DNA of 64,000 nucleotides, from the NCBI GenBank assembly GCA_015698045.1, contig BLAL01000228.1, forward strand, positions 1,167,001 through 1,231,000. The letters run 5' to 3'. Source of the stretch: Rhizophagus clarus (Eukaryota > Glomeromycota > Glomeromycetes > Glomerales > Glomeraceae). Numbering within the stretch: the first letter of the stretch is position 1; each line of letters opens with the position of its first letter. Below the pieces are notes generated by a model. It saw only the letters and a program-made list of their open reading frames with translations, had not been told where the DNA came from and did no database searches. Positions 1 to 11,084 of this stretch are shown here, piece by piece. The position numbers and the translations under genes were made by a program.

Positions 1-237
1 GAAGTAAATTTCAATTCTCCATATTTATTTTAACATGAAATTATTAAAAAATAAAAATCAGCCACATTAAACCCTTAATAACAGGACATTTCTTTCACCT
101 TGTTCGTAATGACCAATTTTTCAAGTGTATGGATCTTTGATGGATTAGCATCATAATGTTTCCTAATTTTTTATTTATAAAAGAAAATTATAATTTGATT
201 AATAAATAAAAAAAATTATTGACCTGAAGAAACTATA

Positions 238-357
238 TTATTCTTTTTTACCAAATAATTTTACAAGTCCTTCAAGAAAAGGTATAGTTTCAATACTGTT
301 TTCTGTAGTAAGTACATCAGTAATTAGTATAGTTTCTAAGAAAGATGTGCGCTGTAT
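238..357 (-). pseudogene. Possible C-terminal exon of an unrecognised gene
   Basis: A 39-codon open stretch on the minus strand ends in TAA at 238-240 and reads as ordinary protein, for example T-E-N-S-I-E-T-I-P-F-L-E-G-L-V-K-L-F-G-K. The upstream edge is a stop at 358-360. No splice acceptor or start decides where it begins, so it may be the last exon of a gene or a relic. I do not recognise the family. The rest of 1-720 is AT-rich and shows nothing else I can support. Confidence 0.25.
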
Positions 358-733
358 CTATGAAAGAGGAAATTTTTTGAAAATAGTCTTAAATATACTG
401 GTTGTATATTCTAATTGAATCAAATGTCAAATGTATTACAGACATAACTTAATAAATTGTTACAATTTGGGCATATCATTTGTGATGAAGACATATACAA
501 CCAAGTTTCTATACAAGATCTCATTTTTTCATACCATTAATAGACATTGACCTTGTTGAGGTTGAATTATTAATTTATTATTATTTTTATTTTATTTTTT
601 TTTTTTTGTTCATATTAATAATTCAAATAATTGTTTTTTTTTCAAATAAAAGAAATTATTTCGAATATTGTTAATTCAAACTCTAGTCGTCCACTAAAAA
701 GGCCAGACAAAGATAACGAAGATTCAAAAAGTA

Positions 734-2111
734 ACATATAGTTTTTACGTAACCTGGCGAATTAAAGACTACTACGATGACTAACAAGACATATGGAAAC
801 AAACTTCGAAATTTATTAAAAGAAAAAACCAAATAAGTAAAATTAGGCTTAAAAGTATCATCGTTGTATTATTATTAGTGGAAGAAAGAAGCACAATTAA
901 TCTAATCGTCGAACCAATAGTAGCGAAAGGAATAAACGCCTTTTTTGATAATAAAAATGAAAGGAGACGCTTAGACAACGAACATTATATAGAACTAATG
1001 TATATAGAAAAATTAATCCACGAAAAAGAATTAGTTATAGATATTAGAATGGTAGGAGAAGATTTAGATTATAAAGAAAGTATAGACCAAATAGATAACA
1101 AAATGACAGATTTAATGAAGAAAGAGGAGGAACTCGAAGAAATAAATCTGGAAGAAACGTATATGAGAAGTAAAGAATTTAATTTACATTGGAACAATAT
1201 TTTAATTACAGGAGAATATAGGAAATGGAGGAAAAAATATCACGATGCCCATTGGAAGAACGAAATTTTGAATAGTAACAAGTTATCAGACTTGTTTGTT
1301 CTAAATTACAAAAATGAATTCGACTAGGAGTACTCGTTACACTTTTTAAGTAATAAAAATCGTTACAAAGTGACACAATGTAGTAAAAAAGACTCTCAAG
1401 ACAGAACATACAAAATTAAAAATTTATTAAAGGAATTACCTACGTATAAAATTTTGTTTGAAAGAAACACTAATGGAATGAATTACAAATTTTACAAGAT
1501 ATCTTATGTCCTTTCACAGATATTTTATGCGATAATTCTAAGATATTAATAAGGAAAACCAGAGAATGGGAACTCCTGAGAGGTATATATAATAATAAAT
1601 ACAATAAAATTACGAAAAAGGGAGACGAACAAACGATAATAAAACATTTATGGGAAACTATTTACGATCATATAAAAAATACGATTTGGATTAAAAGGTG
1701 TAACAGAGTAATAGAAATAGAACGAGAAAAAGGAATAACGAAATTAGACAAAAGAAAAAAAGCCAATGGACGACACACAAATTAAAATAATAGTAAAATA
1801 CAAAAAACAACAGATAATAAAGAAGAAAAAACTAAAAAAATAAAATTAGAAAATAACATAAAATTAGTAACACGGAATAAACTTATGGGAAGAATCACAT
1901 TAGAAGGCTCAATAGACAAAAATTGGTATACTACAATGAAATTAGCGACCTAATAGATATAACAAATATAGTTTTGTACTAGCGTAATTTAGATAGATTA
2001 TAGGATAGATTTAGACTAGATAAATTAGTTATATAAATCTAATCTATAGGTGTTTAACTTTATTTGTAATATTCAATTTATTGATATATTTAAATAAATA
2101 AACGCGTTACT

Positions 2112-2152
<41 letters not shown>
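734..2152 (+). mobile_element. 5'-truncated LINE (non-LTR retrotransposon) with poly(A) tail and target-site duplication
   Basis: The segment ends in about 37 A residues (2116-2152) and is bracketed by a perfect 13-bp direct repeat, GATTCAAAAAGTA, at 721-733 and 2153-2165. This is the expected mark of target-primed reverse transcription. Inside, 878-1327 is an open frame resembling a degenerate RNase H-like region and the segment after it. Further on, other frames give L-P-T-Y-K-I-L-F-E-R-N, W-E-L-L-R-G-I-Y and I-W-I-K-R-C-N-R-V, as in the C-terminal ends of fungal LINE polyproteins. The reverse transcriptase and endonuclease are missing and the remaining coding region is split over several frames, so this is a dead 5'-truncated copy. 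The intact duplication and long tail suggest a fairly recent insertion. Confidence 0.75.
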
Positions 2153-2154
<2 letters not shown>

Positions 2155-2290
2155 TTCAAAAAGTATTTTTTTTTAATTAATATAATATATTATTATATAA
2201 ATAATTTTTTCCAATAGGTCATTGGAAGCTTCCTTGCGTCACTAATCTTTCTTTACTCGTATTTGGTACAACATCTTTCCCAAGTTTAAA

Positions 2291-2350
2291 CAAGGGGATA
2301 GTGCCACGCAATATAATCTCGCTTTAATGTATGAAAATGGAATAAATTAA
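2291..2350 (+). pseudogene. Relic of a Sel1-repeat C-terminus
   Basis: A short frame reads Q-G-D-S-A-T-Q-Y-N-L-A-L-M-Y-E-N-G-I-N-stop. This is the Sel1 consensus (A..Y.L..MYE.G) as seen at the end of the kinase-Sel1 gene at 33416-36312. Nothing upstream continues the repeat, so it is an orphan tail, probably left by an old gene whose front is gone. Confidence 0.5.
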
Positions 2351-3159
2351 AATTTTTATCTATTACTGAAAATGATAATTAGTCTGTTGGTGTCAGTATA
2401 AAATTTACTTTAAATTATTATATTCTTACTTAATATTTATACAGTATAATTATTTATTCTGAAATAATAAATAAAAAATAATTAAAGCTAAAATTAAAAA
2501 AAAAATTAATTAAATATAATTTCAAAAATAAAAGAGAAAACCCTCTGAAATTTGGTTGATTGCCAACGAAATTTGCAGACTTATGACACTGATGACACAA
2601 TACGTGCAGAAATAGCGTTCGTTATTGTTTATATTGTTTGTTATTCTTGTTACACCATATTTTTATTCTGGAATTTATGAAAGAAATTAGGATTTTTGTA
2701 AACAATTTACTACTTATTTGACTCGTTCATTTGTAATACTCAAAAAAGTATAGACTTAGATGTAATATTCAAATATTTTTAATAAGTGGCGTTATTAGAC
2801 TTACTGTTGATGAAATAAATCATGCCATTAAAGTAGTTAATCATCCAATAATATGTAACTTATAAATTTGTAATTTAAATTTTTTTTTACAATTAATCTT
2901 TTGGCTAATAAGATTAAAGTGTGAGTTTTTATGAATTCGTTATTTACAAGAATTGGTTATAGTATCATATATAGTACCATCTATAGTAATATTGATAAAT
3001 CTGAGTCACAACTTTTGTACTATTAAATCACGTAATAATTGATAAGTCTGAGTCATAACTTTTATACTATTAATCACGCGATATTGATTTTGATAAATCA
3101 CATAATATTTGAGTCATAGATTTAATAGTCTCAATAATCTATATATAAGACCCCTTTGG
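2351..3159. other. AT-rich intergenic stretch
   Basis: No reading frame, RNA gene or clear repeat boundary. Near 2985-3120 a short phrase of the type 'tgataa(a/g)tctgagtcata(a)ctttt' recurs two or three times, a weak local direct repeat. Confidence 0.5.
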
Positions 3160-3590
3160 TCTTTTTTTTTTCTCTAGACGATGTCTAGATTTTACATCTG
3201 GTCGTCGCCTAACGAGGTATCTCTCTCGTACAAAAAGAGTTTGTTTTGCAGTTTTATTAGCAAAAACGCCCATTATTTCTGGTGGTTACCAGTTGTAATG
3301 AAGATCTAGACCACATGTGATCGTAGACGACCTTGGTTTATTGGAAACGTGATAAACCCATAGCAAATGCCCTTGTCCTCCGGCTGGTCAGCCATAGCAT
3401 CCCTCTGAGTTTGCCGATTGGTGTTCGAGGTCATAGCTCTAGATAGATTCAGGTGTTTCTTTTCTTTTGATCTGTTTCTTTTCTTTCTCCTATGTTCTTA
3501 AAAGATTAAGAAAACAGATAATCCTTTTTTTTAGATCTTATCCTGGTGGAGAGCATATCCGTGCTTTGGCTAGTTCGATTCTAGTCTAAG
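3160..3590. other. GC-richer non-coding island of unknown nature
   Basis: About 430 bp stand out from the surrounding AT-rich DNA. Near the start there is an imperfect hairpin around 3176-3212 (GACGATGTCTAGAT against ATCTGGTCGTC). Around 3430 the phrase GGTGTTCGAGGTC loosely resembles a tRNA-type B box. The island has pyrimidine-rich tracts at both sides. No open frame runs through it. A short retroposon, or the untranslated part of one, is possible. I cannot name the family. Confidence 0.35.
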
Positions 3591-3934
3591 ATTTCATAAA
3601 TCGCGTGGTATTTAAGGAAAAAAAAAATTTAAGACACAAATTTTAATCAAAGAGGTGTATACATTAAATATTTCTAATTTTATTGATACTATTTCCGAAA
3701 TTATATTTTCAATAGAACTACTAATAAGTGATTCAAATAAAATATCATAATTTTTTTTTTTTCTGTGAACATTTTTATGAACTTTTTCTCCAGAATGAAT
3801 CATCTCTTTCAAGATCACATAATATATTGATCATATATTTTCAAAAAAGAATGTCGTTATAACGATCAAGATATTGGCGCAAATTTCAGTTTTCATAATA
3901 TTATAATTAATCGTCCGAAACATCGTTCATAATA

Positions 3935-4056
3935 TGAGGTTGTTTCAATAAGATTATTTATATGTTGGGGATTTAAATGTAATAATGTAATAATATACTT
4001 TATTATTGAGATCTTATTTACGAGATAATTTGTGTCTTGAGACCAAAACAACCTCA
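3935..4056. mobile_element. Small MITE-like inverted-repeat element
   Basis: Inverted ends of about 12 bp face each other: TGAGGTTGTTT at 3935-3945 and AAACAACCTCA at 4046-4056. The span is about 122 bp, AT-rich and non-coding. No convincing target duplication is visible, so the family is open. Confidence 0.4.
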
Positions 4057-4776
4057 TTTGTAAATACTAATAATGTAAAGATTACAAATTCACAAACATA
4101 TTGCTAGTTATGATCAACTAATTCTTCGACCCTCGAACGAACTTTCATGCGTCAAATACCGTATTTATCAAGAATGTACTGAAAGACCAATTAATTAAGG
4201 CTAGTTATTCGAATAATCTGTTTTACAATCTCGTATACTTCGTCATGAGAACTGAAGAGTAGATTTCATCTATACTTGTATAGTGAATGAACATCCTCGA
4301 CTTTTAAATCTTTAACGCGCAAATTATTCAATCAATGACGCGAGAATAAGTGATTTTCCATTTTTCTCTTTTAATTTTCTTTTTTTTTCAAGCGATAAAT
4401 TGTTTTTTCTTTAGATTACCCCGTATAAATAATTTTGGATTGTGCAACGTATGATTCGTCTGCGGCTCTGCGCCTGATCTATTACATATTTTCATTAGTT
4501 CTCATTTCATTGTTTTCATATTTTTAACCCTCGATTTCGCAACCATAACTCTCATATCCTCCAAGATTCATTCTAAAGGTTATATAAATAAACTCATTGC
4601 TACTACTCAGGTTAAATTAATTCTAATTTTTAATTTTTTTTTTTTTTATTTTACAATTTATCCATTCTTTATTTCGATACTCACAAATTATCATCTGAAC
4701 TACTGCGCGTTTAAACGACCATATTTTTCATCTTCGTTACCCTAGCGAATTCAGAATATGATAAGGATTTATTTCT
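4057..4776. other. Intergenic stretch without recognisable features
   Basis: AT-rich with a few GC-richer patches (around 4290-4350 and 4440-4500). I found no gene, RNA or bounded repeat here. The stretch lies downstream of the minus-strand membrane-protein fragment that ends at 4777. Confidence 0.5.
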
Positions 4777-6170
4777 TTAGTATTCCCGCTTTCTTCTTTT
4801 CTTATAATTTGTGGTAGTAGTTGCAATAATTTCTTCACGCTCTTTAATAGTTTCTTCAGTAATTTGTTCTTTAGTAGTTCGTTTATTAGTCTGAGATTTA
4901 TTTCCAGAAATATTTCCAGAAATATTACTAGATAACAATTCTCCCTCGGTAATTTCCTTTGTTGCCGCAATTTTGTTATCACTATCATCAATATAAGTTC
5001 CACTCGATTCACCAATATTTTCAAGTTCAGTTACTCCTCCATCTTGACGATCAATAATTGTAGCTTCAGAATTAGATACGTCACCTTCGCCTCTTTCTAA
5101 ATTATTCGGATCACTACTTGAATCATCAATTTTTTCTAATGCATTTTCTGTAACATTATGAGGTTTATAAACAAACATTAAATAAATAAATAAAATTATT
5201 TTAAATAATAATATTACGAATGATGATGATAATGCCAATATTGTTAAAATTGCTGATATAACTGTATATCTTTGATATAACGCGTAAATTATTAATCGTG
5301 GTACGTCCTCAATGAATGTAATAATAATAATAGTCATTAAAATTCTTTTTCTTCCTTTTTTTGAAATTTTTGCATTTAGTTCATTATAATCAACACATTT
5401 TGAATTATAACTTTTAACATTTCTAAATATATACCCTATAAAAAATAAGTGTCCGGATAATGTCCAGAAAATGTCCAGAAAAATTGTCTAAATAATTGTC
5501 CAGAAATTCTGGACACTGTGTGTCCAGAAACTGTTCCGAAAACACTGCATTTTCGGGATATTAGGAATTTGTCCCAAAATTGTCCAGAAATGTATTTTCG
5601 TAAAATTTTGCCACAAAAGATGATCAATGGATAGATGATCATCATTATTCCTTAACCCAAAATTTTTATATCATAGATATATAGTATTTTTGCCTCTCTG
5701 CAATTTTAATTAGTACGACAGAAAAGATTTTGAATGTCAGTTTTGTGCTTTTTGCATTTTTTTACAAAATTAATTTATCCTTTTTTGGAAATAGTATCCA
5801 GAATTTGTCCTGAACTTATTCATGTTCGGAATTTGTCTATCTGGTTTTTTTACTATGTCCAGAATTTGTCCAGGTTTAACTGTCCAGAATTTGTCCAAAA
5901 TTTTATACCAAACAAATACTGGACAAACTCTGGACAAAGTTAGGACATGTCAAAATTTTAAGTATCAGAAGTGTGTCAGACATGTACCAAAAAAGTGGAC
6001 ATTTTCCGGACACATCAGATTTATTCCAGACATTTTCCAGACATTTTTGACAACATTTTCCGGACATTTATTTTTTATAGGGATATATGATAAAAGTGTA
6101 AATTCTAATGCGAGATTTGGATGGTTCTTCAACCAATTTTTAATAGCCTTTGATGAATTTAATTTTAATT
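4777..6170 (-). pseudogene. Multi-span membrane protein fragment (lineage-expanded family), interrupted by a MITE
   Basis: The clear part is 4777-5337: hydrophobic spans near its start (F-I-E-D-V-P-R-L-I-I-Y-A-L-Y, then I-L-A-L-S-S-S-F-V-I-L-L-F and I-I-L-F-I-Y-L-M-F-V), then a 110-residue acidic, Ser/Thr-rich cytosolic-type tail ending K-K-R-R-K-R-E-Y. Upstream on the same strand more coding-like sequence continues past the MITE at 5434-6082 (A-I-K-N-W-L-K-N-H-P near 6140; N-A-K-I-S-K-K-G-R-K-R at 5350). The I-E-D-(I/V)-P-x-x-I-I pattern matches an uncharacterised four-span membrane family I associate with Rhizophagus. That match is from memory, not a search. No N-terminus is visible beyond about 6170, where a retro-insertion begins at 6238. 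The copy is therefore broken by an insertion and probably truncated. The ATG at 5335-5337 could serve a shorter product. Confidence 0.5.
5434..6082 (+). mobile_element. MITE family 1, copy 1 (CCCTATAAAA ends, TGTCCAGAA-rich)
   Basis: The 649-bp element starts CCCTATAAAAAATAA and ends with its inverse, TTATTTTTTATAGGG. It is flanked by the 3-bp repeat ATA at 5431-5433 and 6083-6085, which extends to ATATA on both sides. The interior holds well over a dozen copies of TGTCCRGAAW in both orientations, spread along both halves. A second copy in the opposite orientation lies at 39857-40451. Reading frames inside (for example 5734-5943) match between the copies only because the element is conserved. 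It carries no transposase and sits inside the membrane-protein fragment. Confidence 0.85.
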
Positions 6171-6237
6171 GATAATTAATAAGTAAACAGCATGTTATTA
6201 AATGTTGCCACGTTGAACAATTAAATAATATATATAC

Positions 6238-6724
6238 ACGAAGTCAGCTGAAGTCTTAAGTAAACTTGCGGAGATTCTCAAGGCTTTAGTGTAAGCATTT
6301 TGGCCGTCTCCTATTTACAGCAGATTAATTTTTTTAGAAATTATTTTCGCTTTGCTTCATTTGTTATGTAGCTGCGGCTTTTAGCTATCTGCATGATTTG
6401 GAGGCTAAATGTTTTAAGAAATTATTTAGATAGATTAGGACGGTTGTCCTTTACTAACTTTTCTTTTTGTAGAGCGATTAATGAACGAGGGTATAATCCT
6501 AGATTTACACAGTTCTTTTAGAAATTCTGATCAATTGGTTCGATTTTTTTTCCCCATTGTCAGTGGTAGCACCTGTCTTGTAATTAGGTACAACGTGTTT
6601 TAACACTCGGTTAATAGGTTACAGAGATAGTATCAAAGTAACGTATTTTTTTGTGTTTTATATAATGATTGTTATTATACTATCGTTTAATAAAGAAATG
6701 ACAGTTAACCATAAAAAAAAAAAA
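6238..6724 (+). mobile_element. Retro-inserted fragment with A-rich tail and imperfect target duplication
   Basis: A 487-bp, relatively GC-rich, non-coding segment ends in AATAAAGAAATG followed within 15 bp by a run of 12 A. The flanks carry a 17-bp near repeat, TTAAATAATATATATAC at 6221-6237 and TTAGATAATATGTATAC at 6726-6742, with 15 of 17 identical. This fits a LINE 3' end or SINE inserted by target-primed reverse transcription some time ago. I see no protein-coding portion and cannot assign a subfamily. Confidence 0.5.
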
Positions 6725-7031
6725 TTTAGATAATATGTATACTGAAAAATGATGCATAGGTACATAGAAAATTTAATAAAAAGACAACACTAGAAAAAAA
6801 AGGATACATTAAATATGATGATGTAGTTGATGCACCATCACAAGTAATTTTTGAAGGATAACCTTTTTTGAATAATAAATTTTTTTAGCTTCGAGAGTTG
6901 CTGTGTCGAACTTTCATTGTGTCAACGAAATTAAAAGAATTTTTCATCTATTTAATAATAAACATTTCTTTCGCTTGATAAATAAATAAATTATGATTAA
7001 TTGTTGAAAAACATTATTTAATAGATATTTT

Positions 7032-7268
7032 GGAGGACCAAGAAATATACATAAAAGGGTCAGGTTTGAGTTTGCGTACAATGAACCATAAAAACCATGT
7101 AGATCTTTCCTTTTGTGGATAATTTTAGATAGTGCTGGTCAAAGATTTATTTCTTAATTTAGAAATTGACTAGCACTATCGTAATTCTGGCCCTGAAAAA
7201 AATGCGTACAGTTCATATAAAAAATTTTTTTTTCTACCTGACCCCTATATCTATATTTCTGGGTCCTT
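7032..7268. mobile_element. MITE-like element with nested hairpin
   Basis: The outer arms (GGAGGACCAAGAAATATA near 7032, and TATATTTCTGGGTCC near 7250) are inverted repeats that continue inwards through GGGTCAGGT and a TGCGTAC block. Inside lies a second hairpin, GATAGTGCTGGTCAA at 7128-7142 against TTGACTAGCACTATC at 7166-7180. The whole is about 237 bp and non-coding. Arms have several mismatches, so it is not young. The target duplication is unclear. Confidence 0.6.
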
Positions 7269-8690
7269 ATTTCGGTATTTACTTTGACTTATGCTTTCAC
7301 AGGATATTCTGATTATTCAGGTGATCGATAGTCATCAAATAGCAACCACGATGATTTTTCCATTTTTCACATTCTCTACGATAATCGAGAAATTTTTTTT
7401 CTAATTATGCTTTAATTTTTTTTAAAAATGCTTTTCTTTTATTTTTTCCAGCAAGACTAAAGATTTAATTAAATATTTGTGTTTTTTTTTTTAAAAAAAA
7501 AAAAAAATAAACAAAAGGTCTTTTTATTCTACTAAATTTAACAGTTAAATACTATATCATTGAAATTTTATTTAAATATAAATAAGATTTTCTGATTGTT
7601 AAACAATCTCAATTAAATTATTATAGATTTTTACACTAAATTAATGATTCAATAATACATATAAGTATCACAGATTATTTTCTAAATTCTTGCTTTTTAT
7701 ATTATTTTCTAAATTTCTGTTTTTTTTTTAAAATGTTTTTTTCTAGTTTTTCTTATTTTCTATGAATAACATTTTCTAAATTTCTCGTTGTTATGAATAG
7801 TATTTTCTAAATTTCTAAATAGCTCATAAAATTTTTTAACCTAATACTAAAACTTTAAAGAACCTGTATTAAATTTATGATTACTTTTTTTCCACCTATT
7901 AATTCCATTTAACGGTCATTTCTCCATTGATTGGTAATCTAAAATGTTTTCAAGTTTCTTTACAAGTTTTTATTTTGTAATATCTGTCCTATTTCTTTTC
8001 ACATAATGTATTTCCTTCAAATCAATAACAAAACTTGTTTCAAATCAAAAAACATTTTGTTATTTTTTTGACAAACACTTAATTTGATTTTCTGAAATTA
8101 ATCAGAATAATGTACTAATACGATTTTTTTTAAAAAATATTAAGTAATGAATCTTCACTTGCTCTCCACTGCAGTATGGTGGTGATTCTTGAGTAATTTC
8201 ATTCTTGAATCATTATATAGCTCTTTATAGCTTTTTACTTGGATTTTAGTAATATTTTTGAATACTATTACCTAATATTCAACATTTGATTATGATTTGT
8301 CTTTTGTTTTGTGTTTTCCACAGTTACAATACATGTAAAATGATTTATAAGGCTGAAAATTTCTTGAAATAATTTGTGATTACAAAAACTGCCAAATTAT
8401 GTTTGAAGAAAATGTAATAATCTTTTTGAGCAATTATTAATTACTATTTAAATAAAAAAAGTAGTAATTAGAAAAATAGTTTTAATAATAAAAAATAGCT
8501 AAAAATTAGTTTGTATGTACCTTTGATGATTGGTAAATATAGTAGATAATATGACCGTTAAAATTGTTTTGAAATCCACTCATATTTGTTGATTGTTAAA
8601 CCCACCATATGTTTGATCATTAAATCAAATAAATAAATCTACCCATATATTAACAAATTGATATAAAAAGTAAATATAAAAAAAATAGAT
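7269..8690. other. Long AT-rich intergenic stretch
   Basis: No gene, RNA or bounded mobile element could be supported. Around 7690-7820 the phrase 'attttctaaatttct' recurs four or five times at irregular spacing, a degraded simple repeat. Confidence 0.5.
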
Positions 8691-9803
8691 GTACCAAATA
8701 AAGTTATTAAGGCAAGAATGGTACAAAGGAATAATAAGGAAATGATAAAAATAGTAGTTCAGAGCCAGGTTGGTTAAAACCGCATAGGATAAACTGTCAT
8801 TTAAAGATTAATTACTAAACTATTGGGATATTGGCAAGGATAAGGATTTGATAATTTAGATAAGGGTATATAAAAAAAATTAATACAAAAAAATTAAAGT
8901 TTATAAATGAAAAAAAAAAAAAGAGTAGAAAAAAATTTGTTATTAGAAGAAAGGTGGAAAGAGCAATATTAAGAAGAATAAAAGTAATTAATAAAGAAAT
9001 GTACCAGATAAAGTTATTAAGGTAAGAATGATACAAAGGAATAATAAGGAAACAATAAAAAAAAGTAGTTCAGAGCCGAATTGGTTAAAACCGCATGGAT
9101 AAACTATCATTTAAAGATTAATGATTAAACTATTGGGATATTAACAAGGGTAAGGATTTGATAATTCAGATAAGGGTATGTAAAAAATTAATACAGAAAA
9201 AATTGAAGTTTATGAAATATGAAAAAAAAATGAGTAAAAAAAAATTTAATTATAAGAAGAGAAGGGAAGAATTATAAGAAATAAAAGTAATCAATAAAAG
9301 AAATGTACCAAATAAGTTATTAATGTAAGCATGATACAAAGGAATTATAAGGAAACAATAAAAAAGTAGTTCAGAGCCAGGTTGGTTAAAACCGCACGGG
9401 ATGAACTGTCATTTGAAGATTAATGACTGAACTATTGGGGTACAAAAAAAAGGATAGGGATTTAGTGTATAAACCATGAATATTAAATTTATATATATAA
9501 AGAAGTAAGATAGTCTATTATATATGTGTATAATTAAATCAAAAGTAGTAAGCAAAAAAATGGGAAGAAATTTAAGTAAGAGAATAGGAATAAATTTTAA
9601 TAAAAATAAAAATAAAATTACGATTACATGAGAAAAGAAATAAAAGAATATGAAAAGAGAAATAAAAGTAAAGAAAAAAGTTAAGAAAAGAGAAAAGAAA
9701 AGATGAAAATCACTATTCACAGTTGGATTAAAAAAGCACTTATTAAAAGGAACTTCGGTCAAGGGTGAATGTACAAAATTGGGACAAAGATTAAAAGACA
9801 TTT
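8691..9803. repeat. Three-unit ~300-bp tandem repeat plus unique end, locus 1
   Basis: Units begin GTACCA at 8691, 9001 and 9305. Each contains the conserved blocks GTTATTAAG, AGTTCAGAGCC, GGTTAAAACCG and AAACTATTGGG in the same order. The third unit runs into a non-repeated segment to about 9803 that contains the minus-strand frame beginning at 9801. Similarity to locus 2 (52981-54084) continues a little further right, to about 9990. Within each unit the top strand has AAG followed by GTAAG(A/C)AT, a good splice-donor match, which may or may not be used. Confidence 0.8.
9409..9801 (-). CDS. Hypothetical reading frame shared by both 300-bp repeat loci
   Basis: The frame begins M-S-F-N-L-C-P-N-F-V-H-S-P-L. 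The sister locus has M-S-F-D-L-C-P-N-F-V-H-S-P-L at 54084. Conservation is good for the first 25 residues, including N-K-C-F. It then falls off into a Phe/Leu/Ile-rich stretch that looks like translated AT-rich intron. A plausible reading is a short first exon followed by an intron, with later parts in the 300-bp units on the minus strand. The alternative is chance conservation within a repeat. I do not recognise the product. Confidence 0.3.
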   Translation of the reverse strand: MSFNLCPNFVHSPLTEVPFNKCFFNPTVNSDFHLFFSLFLTFFFTFISLFIFFYFFSHVIVILFLFLLKFIPILLLKFLPIFLLTTFDLIIHIYNRLSYFFIYINLIFMVYTLNPYPFFCTPIVQSLIFK

Positions 9804-10009
9804 TGAAAAAAATTTAGAAATATTTGTAAAAAATTTAAAGAAAAAATAAAAGAAAAATACATATATTTATAGAATTTTGAAATCAGATAATGATGATTTG
9901 TTATTACAAATATTTTACTTGTATATGAGTCATTTATGTTCTTGCTAGTAAAAATCAGTCAAATAATAAATTAGGTAATTAAATTATAGCCATATTTACT
10001 TTGTATGAG

Positions 10010-10249
10010 TCATTTATTTTCTAAATCAATTAAGATAATAAATTTGCATATTGACTTATTATATACCTCAATGTTTAACTGATGATGATAATCTTTTTTG
10101 AAAATAACAGAAAAATTCGCAGGATTGATACAAGTTTGATATGACGATTTACAATCAAAGACAATAGGAAATTCAGGAATTTGATCAGGATCGATTAATT
10201 TATCAGGGGTAAATAAATAATTTTTATATATTTCACACAAATTCAACAC
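10010..10249 (-). CDS. Unrecognised exon-like reading frame
   Basis: Seventy-nine codons of normal composition with Cys, Tyr, Pro and charged residues (P-D-K-L-I-D-P-D-Q-I-P-E-F-P-I-V-F-D). About 20 codons before the stop, after H-H-Q-L-N-I-E, there is a GTATAT splice-donor candidate, so the true exon may end near 10066. It lies upstream on the same strand as the frame at 9409-9801 and could belong to the same gene. No family recognised. Confidence 0.35.
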   Translation of the reverse strand: MLNLCEIYKNYLFTPDKLIDPDQIPEFPIVFDCKSSYQTCINPANFSVIFKKDYHHQLNIEVYNKSICKFIILIDLENK

Positions 10250-10961
10250 AAAGTCGACACAAATAATAAAATTTGGTCAGAATTAGCAAATTTTTACCAA
10301 AAATTATCAACACAAATTGAACACATATAAAAGGTTTGTTTTAGCCATTCGCATTAACATTTAATTATGCAAACACAAATTTGCTGTTATTGTTCATGAA
10401 AAAAATTTTTCTATTCATATTATTGTTTGGGGATAATTACATTAGATATTTCCACTGTTCAGGGATAATTACATTAGAACTATAGATTTATTGGTAGTAT
10501 GTCTCAAAAAATTTCCAACTAATAGGACATATAAATTCAAAGTTTTATATGTCCTTATTCGTCATATAAAATTAAATCTATATGATTATCGAAAATAATT
10601 TTAAAGTAAATTATTAAAGTATGTCTTATTATCAAAACTTAGTTATTTTACCCAATTCTGTCACCGTTCTCCATGTTTGCGACAAAAATTTAGCTTTAAT
10701 AAAATAAAAATAATATTTAATTCATTAAAGTACCAGAATATTTTTATAGCGTTTATTATTTTTATAGTCCTAGGTTAATATAACGATAATTTAAAAGACT
10801 TATCAATAATTATTTCATGAAATTAGTTCGTTACCAAAATCCGAAGCCGATGTATCTTGGTTGGAAGCATATGTTTTGTTTATCACAAAAAAGTTCAGAG
10901 AAAGATCGCGAGAGGAAAGAAAACAGGTTTACATTTATATTGGTACTACCACTTAACTATT
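10250..10961. other. Intergenic region before the BTB-BACK-TLDc cluster
   Basis: AT-rich, with no coding or repeat signal that I can support. It leads into the promoter of the first cluster gene. Confidence 0.5.
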
Positions 10962-10978
10962 TTTGCGTAACTATTGAT
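10962..10978 (+). promoter_or_regulatory. Weak match to the cluster's upstream box
   Basis: TTTGCGTAACTATTGAT lies about 107 bp before the ATG at 11085. It shares GCGTAA and the following AT-rich part with the stronger boxes of the other genes, but lacks the preceding TTGG. Confidence 0.3.
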
Positions 10979-11084
10979 TACTAAAATAAGTTAGCAATAA
11001 ATACTTTATTAATTTACACAACATTCACAACATTTGACATTCTTTTTTTAATTTACCGTAACCCGCGATTTTAAAACCATAAAG

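Noticed and set aside
781-978. 65-codon minus-strand frame
   Set aside because: Low-complexity hydrophobic translation opposite the LINE body.
3425-3440. tRNA gene
   Set aside because: Only a weak B-box-like phrase; no cloverleaf or anticodon arm could be built around it.
5734-6172. Two overlapping frames conserved with 39839-40154
   Set aside because: Conservation comes from the shared MITE. The peptides are translations of TGTCCAGAA repeats and have no protein features.
8815-9036. 73-codon minus-strand frame in the 300-bp repeat
   Set aside because: Phe/Ile/Leu-rich translation of AT-rich DNA that is not preserved in the neighbouring units.
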